From Pseudomonadota bacterium (GTDB lineage Bacteria > Pseudomonadota > Alphaproteobacteria > Rhizobiales > Xanthobacteraceae): a stretch of DNA of 64,000 bases. The position numbers and the translations under genes were made by a program. Shown piece by piece: positions 27,454 through 37,375 of this stretch. Each line of letters begins with the position of its first letter. Within the stretch, counting starts at the first letter, position 1. The stretch covers positions 1-64,000 of the forward strand of contig JAFAGM010000142.1 of the NCBI GenBank assembly GCA_023422775.1, read 5' to 3'. The notes beneath the pieces are model-generated. The model was not told where the DNA came from. It saw only the letters and a list, made by a program, of their open reading frames with translations, and ran no database searches.

Positions 27454-27552
27454 TGTCATGCCCGCGAAGGCGGGCATCCAGTACGCCGGGAATTTTCGAT
27501 TATCAAAAGGCGCCTCGGCGTACTGGATCATCCGCCTTCGCGGATGATGACA
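27454..27552. repeat. Palindromic intergenic repeat
   Basis: TGTCATGCCCGCGAAGGCGG and GGCATCCAGTACGCC pair imperfectly with GGCGTACTGGATCATCCGCC and TTCGCGGATGATGACA. Lies between converging genes. Confidence 0.75.
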
Positions 27553-27571
27553 GCGTCAGTGAGGGTAGAGC

Positions 27572-28501
27572 CTACTTCTGCGGCTGCGCCGGCGCGGTCG
27601 CGGCGCTGCCGGTCGGGGCTGCGGCCTCGGCGGTCCTGGTCGATTTGCCCGGCTGCGGTTGCGCCTCGCCCTCGACCGCGGAACTGACGAACCGATCCTG
27701 CACGGCCTTGGATGGCTTGGCGTCAGCCATCGGCACGCCCGCATTGCCCTGCGGGAAGACATCGGCTGCCGAATCTGTCGTAACGAGGTTGGCCAGCCGC
27801 AATTCGGCGCGGGTCATCTCGTGCAGGTCTTCCCACGGCGGCACGCTGAGCGCGAGCGACAGCAGATCGCCGGTGCCGCCCATGTCGAAGGTGTATTTGG
27901 CGAGGCGGCCGATGTCGCGCTCCACGATCATCAGGTCCTGGGCGGTGTAGCTCGCGGCCTTGGCGTCATCGGCGCGATCGCCCATCCAGATCTGGTGGAC
28001 GCGGACACGCGCCGTCGTCGGCACGTACCGGGTCTTGCCGCCAAGCAGCAGGAACGCGCACATCGACTCGCAGTAGGCTTCCGGCACCACCCTGGCGCGT
28101 TCGCCCTGCGTCCGCACGGTGGCGCCAACGGTCGTCAGCGCGCCGAGGCTGCGGAAGCGCCGGCCCAGCGCGATGGCATCGTTGACCGAACCGCCGCTGG
28201 AATCCAGCACGATGGTTGCACCGCCGAGCTGGCGGTCCCTGGCGAAATCGTCGAACGCCTTCGGGCTGTCGGCCGTGACGATGCCGACGGCCGAGACCCA
28301 GCCCCTGCAGTCCGGCTGGCAGCCAACCCAGGTGAACTGCATCGGCTGCTTGCGTTCCTCGAGGGTGCCGCCGGCGTATGCCGAATTGCCGAGCGTCGTG
28401 ATCGCGCCAGGCAATGCGAGACAGAGGGCGGTGGCGCCGAGGAACGCCCAGCCGCGAAATTTCAGCGACCTCACAAGCCTCAATTTGGTTCCTTCCCCCA
28501 A
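27572..28501 (-). CDS. ClpP-like periplasmic protein (COG3904 type)
   Basis: 309 residues. N-terminal signal anchor about 13-40, then a crotonase/ClpP-like fold: LDSSGGSVNDAIALGRRF, VPEAYCESMCAFLLLGG (likely active Ser in ESMCAF), and RVRVHQIWMGDR. The C-terminus is Pro/Ala/Gln rich. Exported; peptidase activity is inferred from the fold. Often found near signalling or membrane genes. Confidence 0.78.
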   Translation of the reverse strand: MGEGTKLRLVRSLKFRGWAFLGATALCLALPGAITTLGNSAYAGGTLEERKQPMQFTWVGCQPDCRGWVSAVGIVTADSPKAFDDFARDRQLGGATIVLDSSGGSVNDAIALGRRFRSLGALTTVGATVRTQGERARVVPEAYCESMCAFLLLGGKTRYVPTTARVRVHQIWMGDRADDAKAASYTAQDLMIVERDIGRLAKYTFDMGGTGDLLSLALSVPPWEDLHEMTRAELRLANLVTTDSAADVFPQGNAGVPMADAKPSKAVQDRFVSSAVEGEAQPQPGKSTRTAEAAAPTGSAATAPAQPQK

Positions 28502-28729
28502 GCCCCGCGAACGGGCAACGGCAACGGCCCCTCTTCAACGCGACATGATTCCGTCATTGCGGCGTTATCAAAACGGTACCCGCACAGTTGTGTGTCGTCC
28601 ATAATACCTTTGCTGCGCCGCCATCGGAAACGTGCGATTATTCGTGAAGTGTGGCGTAAATATCTGCACCGTTGGGTTCCTTGCCGAGGAACCCCGCAAA
28701 ATTACGTACGCGATTGCAGTACCTTGCTC

Positions 28730-29086
28730 ATGTTCCGTTCATCGCACCATTCATCTCCGCACTCTCCGCATTGTCCGGATTGCACGACTGCGGTGCGGCG
28801 GATGCCGCGCAACGCGGGTCGCGCACTGATCTGGGTCTATCGACACTCGCTGTCGCTGCTCGTCGGTTACAATTGCCGGCATCTGCCGACGTGCTCGGTC
28901 TATGGTGACGAAGCGATCGAACGGTTCGGTTTGTGGGGTGGCGGCTGGATGACGCTGGCGCGGATCCTGCGTTGCCACCCCTTCGGCACGTCGGGCATCG
29001 ACAACGTGCCGCCGACGGCGCCGCCGGGCGCGCGCTGGTATCTGCCGTGGCGCTACGGCCGCTGGCGCGGCGTCAACGGACCATGA
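28730..29086 (+). CDS. yidD: Membrane protein insertion efficiency factor YidD
   Basis: 118 residues (or 94 from ATG at 28802). Family core: IWVYRHSLSLLVGYNCRHLPTCSVYGDEAIERFG (as two blocks, about 33-66) and RILRCHPFGTSGID. The conserved cysteines C46-like in NCRHLPTC and the RCHPFG turn are kept. It assists YidC-dependent insertion. The genes usually next to it (rnpA, yidC) are not here. Confidence 0.88.
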   Translation: MFRSSHHSSPHSPHCPDCTTAVRRMPRNAGRALIWVYRHSLSLLVGYNCRHLPTCSVYGDEAIERFGLWGGGWMTLARILRCHPFGTSGIDNVPPTAPPGARWYLPWRYGRWRGVNGP

Positions 29087-29089
29087 CCC

Positions 29090-29188
29090 AGAGCGTTTTC
29101 CAGCGAAGTGGAAGCCGGTTCGCGTCAAGAAAACGCGTCAAACAAAAATCCAGAGCCCCGCTCCGATTCAATCGGAACGAGGCTCTGG
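29090..29188 (+). repeat. Dispersed palindromic repeat, full copy
   Basis: AGAGCGTTTTCCAGCGAAGT, GGAAGCCGGTTCGCGTCAAG, AAAACGCGTCAAACAAAAAT, then an inverted repeat CAGAGCC..GGCTCTG with the loop CTCCGATTCAATCGGAACGA. Reverse copy at 12460-12571; partial copies at 8707 and 25938. Confidence 0.8.
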
Positions 29189-29203
29189 CACGCGCAGCAA
29201 TCG

Positions 29204-30454
29204 TCAGCGCCAGAAGAAGGGGAATCCGCCGCCGCCTCTGGGCTGGGGCCCTCCGCCGACATCCGCCGGCGGCCGCGGCCGTCGAGGACGCGGTGGCGCC
29301 GATGACGGCGGCGGTGGCGGCGGTTCGGCCATCGGCGTCGCATCGGAACTCGCCGTGCCGTCATCCGGCAATCTCACCGACAGCAGCAGGTTCGATTCAG
29401 GCGTCCGCCAGCGATAGCCGATGCCGAAATCCATCGGCTGCGCGCGCCGAAACAGCGCGGCGTAGGATTGCTGATAACGGCCGGGGAATTCATCGATCGG
29501 CCCGAGATAGCGGCCGAACGGAAAGAAGCGCCATTTCCTCGAACCGTAATACGCGAGCGGTATGCCGGAATCGTCCTGGATGATGGTGGCGCTGTTGGCG
29601 AGCAGGAAGTCGCGCACGGTAGTGAAGTTGCGGGAGTGCAAGAGATAGGACGCGCTCTTGATCAGGCTGTTGCCGGGCGCAAGCGTCGCGCAGAATTTCA
29701 GGAAGCCGCTCGCCTTCACGCCGGAATTGGAAAGATCGGTCGAGAAATAATACAGCGTCCTCTCCTGACCGTCAGTGCCTGCGAAGATGATGCGCACGCC
29801 GCGCGCAGCGTTCGGCCCCGGATTTTCGCCGGCGAGATACATCGCGCCGTTGTTGTCCAGCGCAATCGGATCGACGCTCGTGATGGCCTTGCCCGAACGC
29901 GCCAGGAATACATAGAGGATCGGCAAGGTGCCGCTGATCTGCCCCTCGCGCAGGTCGACCTTCATCTCCTTGGTGATGAAGAAGCTGAAGCTCAGGATCG
30001 ACCCCAGCGACCGTTCGACGTTGTAGAGCGCGGACGCAGTGCCGCCGCGCGGCAATCGCGTCAGGTCCGGCACCGATCCTACCGGCTCCAGCGCGCTCAG
30101 CACATAGGTCGAGGCCTTCGAATAGAACACGTCCGCGTAGAGAAAATCCGGACCCGAGAACATGTAGAACATGGTCGGCCGCGGCGCGGCGAGATTGGTG
30201 TCGGCCCAGGCGCGGATCTTCGAAAGCTGACGCTGCTCGAGCTGCGCAAACGCACCGTCGAGAAATTTCGCGTGGCGCTGCCAGGCCGGCTCGGCGGTCA
30301 GCGGCACTAGCGGCGAGCCGGCGGAGGGCATCATCCCGGCGAGAAACCTCGCGGTGTCGTCCACAGTCGCAGTATCGGCGCGACCGGGAAGCATCGCCGC
30401 GAACAACATGACGGCAGCAAGGGTCGCAATGCGGAACGAATGCAGCATCTTCAT
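29204..30454 (-). CDS. Exported protein of unknown function
   Basis: 416 residues: signal peptide MKMLHSFRIATLAAVMLFAA to about 25, a globular middle with RPTMFYMFSGPDFLYADVFY and GSRKWRFFPFGRYLGPIDEF, and a Pro/Gly-rich tail. Start at 30454 overlaps the stop of the permease gene (ATGA), so it is expressed with it. No family recognised. The overlap suggests it might work with the amino acid permease. Confidence 0.72.
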   Translation of the reverse strand: MKMLHSFRIATLAAVMLFAAMLPGRADTATVDDTARFLAGMMPSAGSPLVPLTAEPAWQRHAKFLDGAFAQLEQRQLSKIRAWADTNLAAPRPTMFYMFSGPDFLYADVFYSKASTYVLSALEPVGSVPDLTRLPRGGTASALYNVERSLGSILSFSFFITKEMKVDLREGQISGTLPILYVFLARSGKAITSVDPIALDNNGAMYLAGENPGPNAARGVRIIFAGTDGQERTLYYFSTDLSNSGVKASGFLKFCATLAPGNSLIKSASYLLHSRNFTTVRDFLLANSATIIQDDSGIPLAYYGSRKWRFFPFGRYLGPIDEFPGRYQQSYAALFRRAQPMDFGIGYRWRTPESNLLLSVRLPDDGTASSDATPMAEPPPPPPSSAPPRPRRPRPPADVGGGPQPRGGGGFPFFWR

Positions 30455-31827
30455 TCGCGCCCCGCAGGCGCGGCCACAGCACCTCGATCTGTCCGCCTGC
30501 GAAAGACGGCGTAAATGGCCAGGCCCGATATCATGATCAGGATACCGAGGACGGACTGCAGCGGCCGCTCGGTCAGGAGATAGTACATCATGAAGCCGGT
30601 CACGAGCAGGAAAACCACAGGCGTCACCGGATACCCCCAGGCGCGGTAGGGCCGCGGCAAGTCCGGCTGCATGATACGCAGCTTGATCACGCCGAGCACG
30701 GTGAAGAACGAGCAGAACAGCAGCGCGAACTGGATGAAATCCAGCACCGCCTCGAAGCTGCGCGTGAACAGCAACAGGCTCGCCACCGTGAGCTGAAACA
30801 GGATCGCGTAGGCCGGCGCGCCGCTCGCCGAGCGGGTGGCGAACGGCCGCAGCACCGGAATGTCCTCGCCCATCGTCATCATGACGCGCGGCCCGATCCA
30901 CATCATCGCGCTGATCGAGGAGATCAGCCCGAAACAGATCATCGCGCCGACGATGCGGCCGCCGAATTCGCCGAAGACGTAGCTGCCGGAAATGCGGGCG
31001 ACGTCGATCTGGCCGGCGAGCTTGTCGATCGGCGCGGTATGCAGGAACACTGCGTTGAGCGCGACATACAGCACCAGCACGATCAGCGTTCCGAAGAACA
31101 TCGCCCGCGGCACGTTGCGCTCGGGCGACCTCACCTCGCCGATGATGTAGGTGGCCGCGTTCCAGCCCGAGAACGAATACATCACGAACACGAGGCTGAT
31201 CGCGAACGGCGCGCTGACGATATGCGCGAAGTCGGAAGAGGACGGCGCAAACGACACCGGCTGCGGCGCGGCGATGACAAACCCGCTGACGAGGAAGGCG
31301 ACGATCAGCAGGACCTTCAGGATGGTCGCGATCAACTGGAACGTCGAGGAATGCCTGACGCCGGTGAGCATCACCAGCGACACCAGCCATACCACGCCAA
31401 GCGCGAGCGCCAGCGGCGGGGCATCCGGCAGCACCGATCGGCCGTACTCGCCGAACGCCATCGCCGCGAGCGCCACCGGCGCCGCGAAGCCGACGGTCGC
31501 CGAGACCCAGCCCGCCACGAAGCCGAAGGCCGGGTGATAGGCCCGGCCGAGGAAGTTGTACTCGCCGCTCGAGCGCGGAAACATCGCGCCGAGCTCACCA
31601 TAGGAAAACACGCCGCACAGCGCGACGATGCCGCCGACGGTCCACAGCAGCAGGATCGAAAAGCCCGACGGGATGTCCTTCACCTGAAAGCCGAGGCTGG
31701 TGAAGACGCCGACGCCGACCATGTCGGCCACGACGATCGCAACCGCCACGAGAACCGAGATGGTGGAATTGCTGCTGCCGGCCGGCGCTCCGGGCCGGGC
31801 GACGCTACCCGTTTCTGATGCCGCCAT
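30451..31827 (-). CDS. APC-superfamily amino acid permease
   Basis: 458-residue, about 12-helix inner-membrane transporter. Start of TM1 shows VADMVGVGVFTSLGFQ, typical of the APC fold substrate site, and SGEYNFLGRAYHPAFGFVAGWVS follows in TM3. Substrate not predictable; probably an amino acid antiporter or symporter. It leads the two-gene operon with the exported protein. Confidence 0.88.
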   Translation of the reverse strand: MAASETGSVARPGAPAGSSNSTISVLVAVAIVVADMVGVGVFTSLGFQVKDIPSGFSILLLWTVGGIVALCGVFSYGELGAMFPRSSGEYNFLGRAYHPAFGFVAGWVSATVGFAAPVALAAMAFGEYGRSVLPDAPPLALALGVVWLVSLVMLTGVRHSSTFQLIATILKVLLIVAFLVSGFVIAAPQPVSFAPSSSDFAHIVSAPFAISLVFVMYSFSGWNAATYIIGEVRSPERNVPRAMFFGTLIVLVLYVALNAVFLHTAPIDKLAGQIDVARISGSYVFGEFGGRIVGAMICFGLISSISAMMWIGPRVMMTMGEDIPVLRPFATRSASGAPAYAILFQLTVASLLLFTRSFEAVLDFIQFALLFCSFFTVLGVIKLRIMQPDLPRPYRAWGYPVTPVVFLLVTGFMMYYLLTERPLQSVLGILIMISGLAIYAVFRRRTDRGAVAAPAGRE

Positions 31828-32133
31828 GACGGACCGTACCTTCAGCGCCCAACGCCCGGGATCGCATCGTGCAGGTTGACAGCAATCAATTCAAGCAATG
31901 TTAACAAGGGTTTAAACTGAAGCACGAAATCGGTTTCATGATACCATTAACACCCCTCGAATGCGAAAACATCGTGACGGTCCCACAATCGCGACACGAT
32001 TTCATGGTCTCCTAAGCGCTTCCGGATGGGGAGTTTTTCCGGAATTTAACGCCGCCTGGACGGGTGCACACATACGCTGGTCCACGACGGATCTTGGGTG
32101 GATTCCTAGCTGGATTCTTGGGGCGATAGGTGG
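31828..32133. other. Divergent intergenic region
   Basis: AT-richer region between the permease and hydrolase genes, with several GATTC-type motifs and GTTAACAAGG-like text. Presumably both promoters; no gene seen. Confidence 0.45.
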
Positions 32134-33450
32134 ATGGTCGGAGCCAATCCGAAATTCCAGATAGCTGACTGCGCGGACCGGCCGACACCCCCGGCCACGT
32201 CGCATTGTGCCCGGCTCCATCGATGGCACTGGGCCGCCATCGCCGCACTTTGCGTACCACTATCGCTTGGGCTTGTTCAGTGGGGCAAGGCGCCCGACGC
32301 CGCAACGCTGGCTGCGAACACCGAAGGCGCAAAATCCAAAGCCGGCCAAGCGCAGTCCGCGGCCGATACGTTCGAGGACCGTTTCCCCCAGCCGCAATTC
32401 GCCGATCGCTTCCCAACCGCCGGAGAAAGCCTGCCCCAGATTTCGCGCGAAGTCGCGCTGGCGCCCCGGCGGCGCACGGGGCGCGGCGAGCCCGTCCGGG
32501 TCGCGTCGCTGACGCCGACGCTGAACCTGCCCGTTCCCACCGAGCGCGAGGAACTGACCAGGCTGATCAGCATGAAATCGTCAGCCTTCCCATATTTCGG
32601 CAACAACCCGCGCTCCGACGGGCCGTTCCTCAACATCTCCAGGGGCGACCGCAAGGGGCGGCGCAGCAATAACGGCCGGGTCTACTGGCAGGACGAGACC
32701 TACAACGACAGCCGCGTGCTGGTGCACGTCCCCGAGGCGTTCGACCTCCGCAAGCCAGGCGTGATCGTGGTGTTCTTCCACGGCAACGGCGCGACGCTGG
32801 AGCGTGACGTCCGCGACCGGCAACTGGTGCCGCAGCAGATTTCGGATTCCGGCGTCAACGCCGTGCTGCTCGCGCCGCAGCTCGCGGTGAACGCCGCCGA
32901 TTCCAGCGCCGGCAAGTTCTGGCAGCCGGGCGGCTTCAAGCGCTTCATCGAGGAGTCGGCCAGCCACCTCGCCCGCCTCTACGGCGATCCGAAGGCGGCC
33001 CAGGCGTTTGCGAACCTGCCGATCGTGATCATCGGCTACAGCGGCGGCTTCGTGCCGACCGCCTGGAGCCTCGAGGTCGGCGGCATCCCGAACCGCGTCC
33101 GCGGCGTGTTCCTGCTCGACGCCGTCTACGGCGAACTGGACAAGTTCGCCTCCTGGATCGAGAAGAACCGCACCGGATTCTTCGTCAGTTCGTACACTCG
33201 CTACACCAGGCGGCGCGACCAGGAACTGATGCAGATGCTGCGGGACAAAGGCATCAAGGTCGCCGAGAACATGGATGGCCCGTTGCGGCCCGGCAGCGTC
33301 GTGTTCGTGCAGACGCGCGACGGCATCACCCATCGCAACTACGTGACGCAGGCCTGGACCGAACATCCGGTCAAGGAAGTGCTGGTCAAGATGGCGGCAA
33401 CGCCCGCACTGACCAGGGTAGCCAGCGCGCCGTGGGCGACGAACCGGTAG
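32134..33450 (+). CDS. Membrane-anchored alpha/beta serine hydrolase
   Basis: 438 residues: one membrane segment (about 33-50), a disordered linker, then an alpha/beta hydrolase fold. VIVVFFHGNGATLERD resembles the oxyanion loop (HGN), IVIIGYSGGFVPTAW holds the GxSxG-like nucleophile (S in GYSGG), and a terminal ITHRNYVTQAW carries the likely His. Probably periplasmic. Substrate unknown. Start at 32134; a downstream start is conceivable. Confidence 0.7.
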   Translation: MVGANPKFQIADCADRPTPPATSHCARLHRWHWAAIAALCVPLSLGLVQWGKAPDAATLAANTEGAKSKAGQAQSAADTFEDRFPQPQFADRFPTAGESLPQISREVALAPRRRTGRGEPVRVASLTPTLNLPVPTEREELTRLISMKSSAFPYFGNNPRSDGPFLNISRGDRKGRRSNNGRVYWQDETYNDSRVLVHVPEAFDLRKPGVIVVFFHGNGATLERDVRDRQLVPQQISDSGVNAVLLAPQLAVNAADSSAGKFWQPGGFKRFIEESASHLARLYGDPKAAQAFANLPIVIIGYSGGFVPTAWSLEVGGIPNRVRGVFLLDAVYGELDKFASWIEKNRTGFFVSSYTRYTRRRDQELMQMLRDKGIKVAENMDGPLRPGSVVFVQTRDGITHRNYVTQAWTEHPVKEVLVKMAATPALTRVASAPWATNR

Positions 33451-33700
33451 GTCGGCGCAATTCCCCGGCGCCAACTCCAGGGCATTCCTGCGTCAGGGCA
33501 TTCCTGCGTCGGTCCGGTCAGGATCACCGTCACAAGCGCCGGCGCGAAAAAGGACTGATCCCGGGACCGCGCATGGCAGGGCTTCCGGACGGGCAACGGC
33601 CCCGCGCATCCTCGACCGGCAAATTGCCCGATTGCAGGAGCCGAATCGCCTGCTATACCGCTGTTCCCGCTTACCTGCGCTCGTTCGCAGGAGTGAGCTC

Positions 33701-35758
33701 ATGGAGACGCCAATGCCTGACAGCAATGCACCCGCATCGGGATTCCAATTTGGCCTTGCGAATTTGAAACCGGCCGAACCCGTGCACAAAATCACCCTCA
33801 CCTTCCCCGACGGCGCCAAGCGCGAGTATCCCAAGGACACCAGCGGCCTCGATATCGCCAGGGCCATCTCGCCCTCGCTCGCCAAGCGCACCGTGGCGGT
33901 GGCGCTGGACGGCGTGGTGGCCGACCTCAACGATCCGATTTCGCAGGATGCGAAGATCGAACTGATCAACCGCGAGGATCCGCGCGCGCTGGAACTGATC
34001 CGCCATGATGCCGCGCATGTGCTGGCCGAGGCCGTGCAGTCGCTGTGGCCGGGTACGCAGGTGACGATCGGGCCCGTGATCGAGAACGGTTTCTATTACG
34101 ACTTCTTCCGCAGCGAGCCGTTCACGCCGGAAGATTTCGCCGCGATCGAAAAGAAGATGCGCGAGATCATCGCGCGCGACAAGCCCTTCACCAAGGAGGT
34201 GTGGGACCGCGAGAAGACCAAGCAGGTGTTCCGCGACAAGGGCGAGGCCTTCAAGGTCGAACTGGTCGACGCCATTCCCGGCGACGAGCCGATCAAGATC
34301 TATTTCCAGGGCGACTGGTTCGATCTCTGCCGCGGTCCGCACATGAGTTCGACCGGCAAGATCGGCAATGCCTTCAAGCTGATGAAGGTGGCCGGAGCGT
34401 ATTGGCGCGGCGACAGCAACAATCCGATGCTGACGCGCATCTACGGCACGGCTTTCGCGAAGCAGGAACAGCTCGATGCCTACCTCAAGCAGATCGAGGA
34501 AGCCGAGAAGCGCGACCACCGCAGGCTCGGCCGCGAACTCGACCTGTTTCACTTCCAGGAGGAAGGCCCCGGCGTGGTGTTCTGGCACCCGAAGGGCTGG
34601 ACGATTTTCCAGGCGCTGATCGCCTATATGCGCCGCCGCCTGGCCGGCGACTACAGCGAGGTCAACGCGCCGCAGATCCTCGACAAGGTGCTGTGGGAGA
34701 CGTCCGGCCACTGGGACTGGTACCGCGAGAACATGTTCGCCGCGCAATCCGCCGGCGACGAGGCCGAGGACAAGCGCTGGTTTGCGCTCAAGCCGATGAA
34801 CTGCCCGGGCCATGTGCAGATCTTCAAGCACGGGCTGAAGAGCTACCGCGACCTGCCGTTGCGTCTGGCCGAATTCGGCGTGGTGCATCGCTATGAGCCC
34901 TCGGGCGCGATGCACGGCCTGATGCGCGTGCGCGGCTTCACCCAGGACGATGCCCACGTGTTCTGCACCGAGGCGCAGCTCGCCGACGAGTGCCTCAAGA
35001 TCAACGACCTCATCCTGTCGACCTACGCCGATTTCGGCTTCGACGGCGAACTCACGGTCAAGCTCTCGACGCGGCCGGAGAAGCGCGTCGGTACCGATGA
35101 GATGTGGGATCATGCCGAGCGCGTGATGGCGACCGTGCTGTCGCAGATCCAGGCCAGCGGCAGCAATCGCATCAAGACCGAGATCAACCCCGGCGAAGGC
35201 GCGTTCTACGGGCCGAAGTTCGAGTACGTGCTGCGCGACGCCATCGGCCGCGACTGGCAATGCGGCACCACGCAGGTCGACTTCAACCTGCCGGAGCGCT
35301 TTGGCGCGTTCTACATCGATGCCGACGGATCGAAGAAGGCGCCGGTCATGGTGCATCGCGCGATCTGCGGGTCGATGGAGCGCTTCATCGGCATCCTGAT
35401 CGAGCACTTTGCCGGCAACTTTCCGCTCTGGCTGGCGCCGACCCAGGTCGTGGTCACGACCATTACCTCCGAAGGCGACGAATACGCCAAGGTGGTTGCC
35501 GCGGCCGCAAGGCGCGCCGGCCTGCGCGTCGAGATCGACCTTCGCAACGAGAAGATCAACTACAAGGTCCGCGAGCACTCGCTGGCGAAGATCCCGGCCC
35601 TTCTCGTCGTCGGCAAGAAGGAAGCCGAAAGCCATTCGGTCTCCATCCGCCGGCTCGGCAGCGACGGCCAGAAGGTGATGCCGACCGACGAGGCGATCGC
35701 CGCGCTGGTGGACGAAGCGACGCCGCCGGACGTGAAGCGGGCGCAGATGGCCTCGTGA
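33701..35758 (+). CDS. thrS: Threonyl-tRNA synthetase
   Basis: 685 residues, full length. Order: TGS domain (about 25-85), SAD editing domain (about 95-250; HDAAHVLAEAVQ), catalytic core with Zn ligands Cys in LKPMNCPGHV and His in RYEPSGAMHGLMRVRGFTQD and MVHRAICGS, and the anticodon-binding C-terminus. Charges tRNA-Thr. ATG at 33701 is placed by GCAGGAG at 33687-33693; ATG at 33713 is a less likely alternative. Confidence 0.96.
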   Translation: METPMPDSNAPASGFQFGLANLKPAEPVHKITLTFPDGAKREYPKDTSGLDIARAISPSLAKRTVAVALDGVVADLNDPISQDAKIELINREDPRALELIRHDAAHVLAEAVQSLWPGTQVTIGPVIENGFYYDFFRSEPFTPEDFAAIEKKMREIIARDKPFTKEVWDREKTKQVFRDKGEAFKVELVDAIPGDEPIKIYFQGDWFDLCRGPHMSSTGKIGNAFKLMKVAGAYWRGDSNNPMLTRIYGTAFAKQEQLDAYLKQIEEAEKRDHRRLGRELDLFHFQEEGPGVVFWHPKGWTIFQALIAYMRRRLAGDYSEVNAPQILDKVLWETSGHWDWYRENMFAAQSAGDEAEDKRWFALKPMNCPGHVQIFKHGLKSYRDLPLRLAEFGVVHRYEPSGAMHGLMRVRGFTQDDAHVFCTEAQLADECLKINDLILSTYADFGFDGELTVKLSTRPEKRVGTDEMWDHAERVMATVLSQIQASGSNRIKTEINPGEGAFYGPKFEYVLRDAIGRDWQCGTTQVDFNLPERFGAFYIDADGSKKAPVMVHRAICGSMERFIGILIEHFAGNFPLWLAPTQVVVTTITSEGDEYAKVVAAAARRAGLRVEIDLRNEKINYKVREHSLAKIPALLVVGKKEAESHSVSIRRLGSDGQKVMPTDEAIAALVDEATPPDVKRAQMAS

Positions 35759-35853
35759 ATTTAGAGGCCTGCTAGACTTTGCCGCTTGCGAACGGGTCGC
35801 GATCATCCGATATGCCGGATGATCGCCTGACCAGACACGACGATGGATAACCG

Positions 35854-36417
35854 ATGCCCGACGCCCTTGAACTCCTGAAACTCCGCCGCTCGATAAAGCC
35901 GCGCGAGATGAGCGGCCCCGGCCCCTCTCCGAGCGAACTCGATACCATCCTGACCATCGGCGCGCGGGTGCCGGACCACGGCAAGCTGACGCCGTGGCGC
36001 TTCATCGTGTTCGAGGGCGAGGCACGCGCCCGCGCCGGCGACATCATCGCGCAGGTGTTCGCGAAGAAGAATCCGTCCGCCCCTGCCGCCGACATCGAGG
36101 TCGAGAAGCGACGGCTGATGGACGCGCCGCTGGTGATCGCCGTGGTCAGCTTCACCAGGCCTCATCCAAAGGTACCGGCGTGGGAGCAGGAATTGTCCGC
36201 CGGCGCCAGCGCGATGAACATCGTCACCGCCGCGACCGCGCTCGGCTACGGCGCCAACTGGCTGACCGGCTGGTTCGCGTTCGACCGCGACGTGCTCGAT
36301 GGATTCGGGTTAAAGGCGGACGAAAAGCTCGCCGGCTTCATCCATATCGGCACGCCAGCAAAGCCTGCCGAGGATCGCCCGCGCCCGGCGCTGTCCGATA
36401 TCGTGACGCGGTTTTAG
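35854..36417 (+). CDS. Nitroreductase-family flavoprotein
   Basis: 187-residue NAD(P)H:FMN oxidoreductase-like protein, YdjA-type. RRSIKPREMSGPGPS binds the FMN phosphate, APVRV-like VPDHGKLTPWRF is the family second block, and NIVTAATALGYGANWLTGW is the third helix. Reduces nitro or quinone compounds; substrate unknown. Confidence 0.88.
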   Translation: MPDALELLKLRRSIKPREMSGPGPSPSELDTILTIGARVPDHGKLTPWRFIVFEGEARARAGDIIAQVFAKKNPSAPAADIEVEKRRLMDAPLVIAVVSFTRPHPKVPAWEQELSAGASAMNIVTAATALGYGANWLTGWFAFDRDVLDGFGLKADEKLAGFIHIGTPAKPAEDRPRPALSDIVTRF

Positions 36418-36565
36418 ACCTGCAGTTCTGGACTTGGGTTCGTCACATCAGCTGTATGCGACTTTAGACGGCTCTCGTCATTCAACGGCGCAGCCCGGCA
36501 CAGAACTCCCGTTCTGTGCCGGGCATTGTCGCGTCGTCACGACATGACGACCATCGCGCGCACGA

Positions 36566-37375
36566 TCACCCCCACAGATGATGGTCGAAATGCTGGCGCA
36601 CCACATCGCCCAGTTCGGCGAACTGCGCAATCTGCGAATCGGCGCCCGACGCGGCGGCTGCATCGCTGTGGTCACCCCGGATTGAATGCAGCAGGGATGC
36701 GAGATCGGCGAAGCGGCCGCCAAGATCACCGAAGCCATGCTGCGCGCCGCCATCACCAATGCCGGCATCTGCACCGGTACCCGTGGCGCCATCGCCCGCA
36801 GCCGTCTGGGTTCCGCCGCAACCGCCGGTGCCGTCATCGGGAATGGCGGTGTCCGGCGGCGCCGTCCCGGTGCCCGCATCCGACGTTTCGGTGGTGTTGG
36901 CGCCATAAAGCGCCACAATGCCGTCGATGTCGGATTGCGCCAAACCGTCGAGCGAGAAATTGGCTGTCGAGTTCATCACCGCGGGATCGTCGTTGAAGTG
37001 ACCCAGTCCAATCGCATGCCCGATCTCGTGGATCGCGACGAGGCTAAATTCCGAGCTGCTCAGATTGTCGCCACTATCGAACTGGATGTCCGCGCTCTGA
37101 AGCTGGCCCCCTGAAAAACTATAGCCCGTGACCCCCAGGACGTTGCCGGCGCCGTCGAGCGCACTGTTTGCAAAATCGATGTCGGAATTGGCAGTGGACG
37201 CGACTTGCTGGAATTGAATATTGGCAACCTCGGACCATTCGGCGAATGCGGCATTGATGGATTGCAGCTCTGCCTGGGAGATACTGTCATCAACGGCCCA
37301 TGTGACCGTCCCCCCCGCAGTGCCCAGTTCGGGTGAGCCCCATTTTGCGCCCTCGAGGCTGAAATCGACCGCCAT
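36566..37375 (-). CDS. Matrixin-type zinc metalloprotease
   Basis: 269 residues. A catalytic domain (about 1-165) has the metzincin zinc motif HEIGHAIGLGH with a downstream AVMN (Met-turn). No signal peptide is seen; the C-terminal 100 residues are Gly/Thr/Asp/Ala rich without RTX nonapeptides, so a C-terminal type I secretion signal is possible. AAGGAG lies 5 bp before the ATG at 37375, ruling out the longer frame. Substrate unknown. Confidence 0.8.
   Translation of the reverse strand: MAVDFSLEGAKWGSPELGTAGGTVTWAVDDSISQAELQSINAAFAEWSEVANIQFQQVASTANSDIDFANSALDGAGNVLGVTGYSFSGGQLQSADIQFDSGDNLSSSEFSLVAIHEIGHAIGLGHFNDDPAVMNSTANFSLDGLAQSDIDGIVALYGANTTETSDAGTGTAPPDTAIPDDGTGGCGGTQTAAGDGATGTGADAGIGDGGAQHGFGDLGGRFADLASLLHSIRGDHSDAAAASGADSQIAQFAELGDVVRQHFDHHLWG

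Noticed and set aside
29204..31390. 728-codon minus-strand ORF fusing exported protein and permease region
   Set aside because: First part is out of frame with the clear APC permease; the exported gene starts at 30454.
33671..35806. Long minus-strand ORF (711 codons) opposite thrS
   Set aside because: Composition is a mirror of the GC-rich thrS codons (His/Arg/Gln/Val rich), with no family motif. thrS is unambiguous.
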